From Streptomyces soli (GTDB taxonomy: Bacteria; Actinomycetota; Actinomycetes; Streptomycetales; Streptomycetaceae): a stretch of DNA of 64,000 bases. Below, piece after piece: positions 63,774 to 64,000 of this stretch. Position 1 is the stretch's first letter; every line of letters starts with the position of its first letter. The translations under genes were made by a program, and so were the position numbers. The stretch lies in the NCBI RefSeq assembly GCF_003999195.1, contig NZ_RJVR01000120.1, positions 1 to 64,000 on the forward strand, given 5' to 3'. The notes beneath the pieces are model-generated. The model made no database searches. It was not told the origin of the DNA and saw nothing but the letters and a program-made list of their open reading frames with translations.

Positions 63774-64000
63774 TGTCAGATGACCTGCTCGTCTCTCGTG
63801 ACGGCCCCGTGTTGCGGGTGACCTTCAACCGGCCCGAGCAACGCAACGCCCTGACCTGGCAGATGTACGCGGACCTCGTCGGGGCGTGCGAGCTCGCCGA
63901 CACCGATGCGGAGGTACGGGTGATGGTGCTCCGCGGCGCCGGTGACGCCGCTTTCGTCGCCGGCACCGACATCAGCCAGTTCTCCGAGTTCCGCACCGGC
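63774..64000 (+). CDS. Enoyl-CoA hydratase/isomerase family protein, cut at right edge
   Basis: Seventy-five codons from ATG 63774, truncated by the window end. It starts MSDDLLVSRDGPVLRVTFNR, then PEQRNALTWQMY, VRVMVLRGAGDAAFVAGTD and ISQFSEF. That is the crotonase fold N-terminal half with the first oxyanion-hole loop (FVAGTDISQF, where typical members have FSAGxDL). A direct CTGACCCCGAC repeat (63726 and 63744) fills the gap after the CoA-transferase stop. It is probably coexpressed with that enzyme and hydrates or isomerises the CoA ester. The active-site glutamates cannot be checked. Confidence 0.88.

Overview
The window is high-GC actinobacterial DNA, most likely from a Streptomyces or a close relative. 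GTG and TTG starts are frequent. The genes present include an EACC1 conflict component, a furA-katG locus, FUSC proteins, a MatB-like deacetylase/glycosyltransferase, CDP-glycerol-type polymerases and an actinobacterial PGRP amidase. Gene density is moderate, and many pseudogenes and transposon scars give it the look of an accessory (chromosome-arm-like) region. No rRNA, tRNA or CRISPR array was seen.

1-7.8 kb: the start of a TnpB gene cut by the window edge; a secreted GH30-CBM6 glycosidase; then a tight three-gene unit, EACC1 - caspase/TM/solute-binding/vWA fusion - solute-binding lipoprotein. This unit looks like a membrane-spanning conflict or stress system with a cytosolic protease and extracellular sensor domains, and is the best candidate here for something undescribed. 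7.8-10.9 kb: a decay zone holding an intact aldo-keto reductase among fragments of TetR, IS1380, SDR and AKR genes.

10.9-24 kb: an MFS exporter with three fused carboxypeptidase-regulatory-like repeats and a YceI protein sharing that domain; two divergent FUSC membrane proteins; a PH-like hypothetical; and a helical-protein/M16-peptidase pair.

24-35.7 kb: a sugar-acid style operon on the minus strand (ABC ATPase, two permeases, enolase-superfamily enzyme, binding lipoprotein, second enolase-superfamily enzyme). Next to it lie a large secreted beta-helix protein and a divergent GntR/FCD regulator, a plausible polysaccharide-to-sugar-acid utilisation set. 36-40.4 kb: two convergent CDP-glycerol-type (teichoic acid-like) polymerases.

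40.7-44.8 kb: an oxidative-stress locus with katG, a broken furA, an intact Fur/PerR-type regulator and a second fur fragment. It is bracketed by two different MITE-like elements, each inserted at the stop codon of a fur-family gene. 45-52.7 kb: secreted PGRP amidase, ECF sigma/membrane partner, and a MatA/MatB-like exopolysaccharide pair. 53.3-64 kb: an organic-acid catabolic cluster (SDR, broken class III aminotransferase, FAH hydrolase, ACS-family MFS, FAD/4Fe-4S dehydrogenase, class V aminotransferase) divergent from iclR - CoA-transferase - enoyl-CoA hydratase, with strong palindromic operators in the divergent promoter.
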